From: Deltaproteobacteria bacterium | GTDB taxonomy: Bacteria > Desulfobacterota > Desulfobacteria > Desulfobacterales > ETH-SRB1 | NCBI GenBank assembly: GCA_030627405.1 | Contig: DAOUSD010000002.1 | Location: 1 to 33,017, forward strand | Length of the DNA stretch: 33,017 nt | Direction: 5' to 3' | Part shown: positions 32,947 to 33,017 of the stretch, in pieces | Layout: each line of letters begins with the position of its first letter | How positions within the stretch are numbered: position 1 is the first letter of the stretch | Position numbers and translations under genes: made by a program | The notes under the pieces: generated by a model | What the model saw: only the letters and a program-made list of their open reading frames with translations | Told to the model about the DNA's origin: nothing | Databases searched by the model: none

Positions 32947-33017
32947 GCGCCCCTCCCACACCACCGGACATACGGATCACGTATCCGGCGATTCGGCTGG
33001 TCAAAACAGACACAAAT
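32921..33017 (-). mobile_element. 3' end of a group II intron (domains V and VI), continues past window
   Basis: On the minus strand a 34-nt domain V candidate occupies 32960-32993: nine base pairs (ATCGCCGGA with TCCGGTGGT), a TG bulge, then TACG/CGTA closing a small loop. Domain VI candidate follows (32921-32957): GGG pairs with CCC, an inner stem GGGGCGCTC pairs with GGGTGTCCC, and the unpaired TAT between them offers the branch-point A. The intron would end at CCCTAT, position 32921. The rest of the intron, and any reverse transcriptase gene, lie beyond 33017. It is antisense to the cassette genes. Confidence 0.7.

Overview
The window is an AT-rich stretch of Gram-negative chromosome in which every convincing gene lies on the + strand. 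The exosortase/EpsI pair, Wzx/Wzy-type polysaccharide genes, an Rpn-type nuclease, a RAYT remnant and many short dispersed repeats suggest a sulfate-reducer-like member of the Desulfobacterota. That placement is inference: there is no rRNA or core phylogenetic marker here.

Positions 1-242 hold a MITE-like element whose ends match an IS further down. From 243 to 27847 runs a large surface-polysaccharide locus: a radical SAM protein, an asparagine-synthase-type amidotransferase, an inserted Rpn nuclease gene, a broken and an intact GT39-type glycosyltransferase, a GT2 enzyme, an exosortase with its EpsI partner, a membrane GT2, an ATP-grasp enzyme, a WecB epimerase, GT4 enzymes (one a chimeric wreck), a second asparagine-synthase-like protein lacking the Cys2 nucleophile, two CapA-like proteins (one split at an A8 run), a Wzx-type flippase, a polysaccharide deacetylase, a Wzy/WaaL-type membrane protein, a CapK/PaaK-like adenylate-forming enzyme, a methyltransferase and a kinase-fold protein. 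Many genes touch or overlap, so much of this is probably co-transcribed. The likely product is a lipid-linked oligosaccharide that is flipped, polymerised or ligated, and decorated with amide, acyl and methyl groups. The initiating sugar-phosphate transferase and the export complex are not in the window.

At 27844-29428 an IS4-superfamily element with a DDE/YREK transposase abuts the kinase-fold gene and supplies its stop codon. Directly after it comes the C-terminal stump of a RAYT (REP-associated) transposase.

From about 29600 to the end the DNA changes character. It is an integron-type gene-cassette array: four attC-like sites (29889-29950, 30953-31022, 31602-31701, 32067-32191) separate single-gene cassettes encoding a membrane protein, a GNAT acetyltransferase and two unrecognised proteins, one with an RxxxxH HEPN-like motif. 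No integrase is visible. The last cassette is interrupted on the opposite strand by the 3' end (domains V and VI) of a group II intron that continues beyond the window.

The most unusual points are in-frame Asn-Pro-X minisatellites inside wecB and at the start of the ATP-grasp gene, a Cys2-to-Ser asparagine-synthase paralogue, the CapA gene broken exactly at a -1 slippery heptamer, an antitoxin-glycosyltransferase chimera, and the intron-interrupted orphan cassette array.
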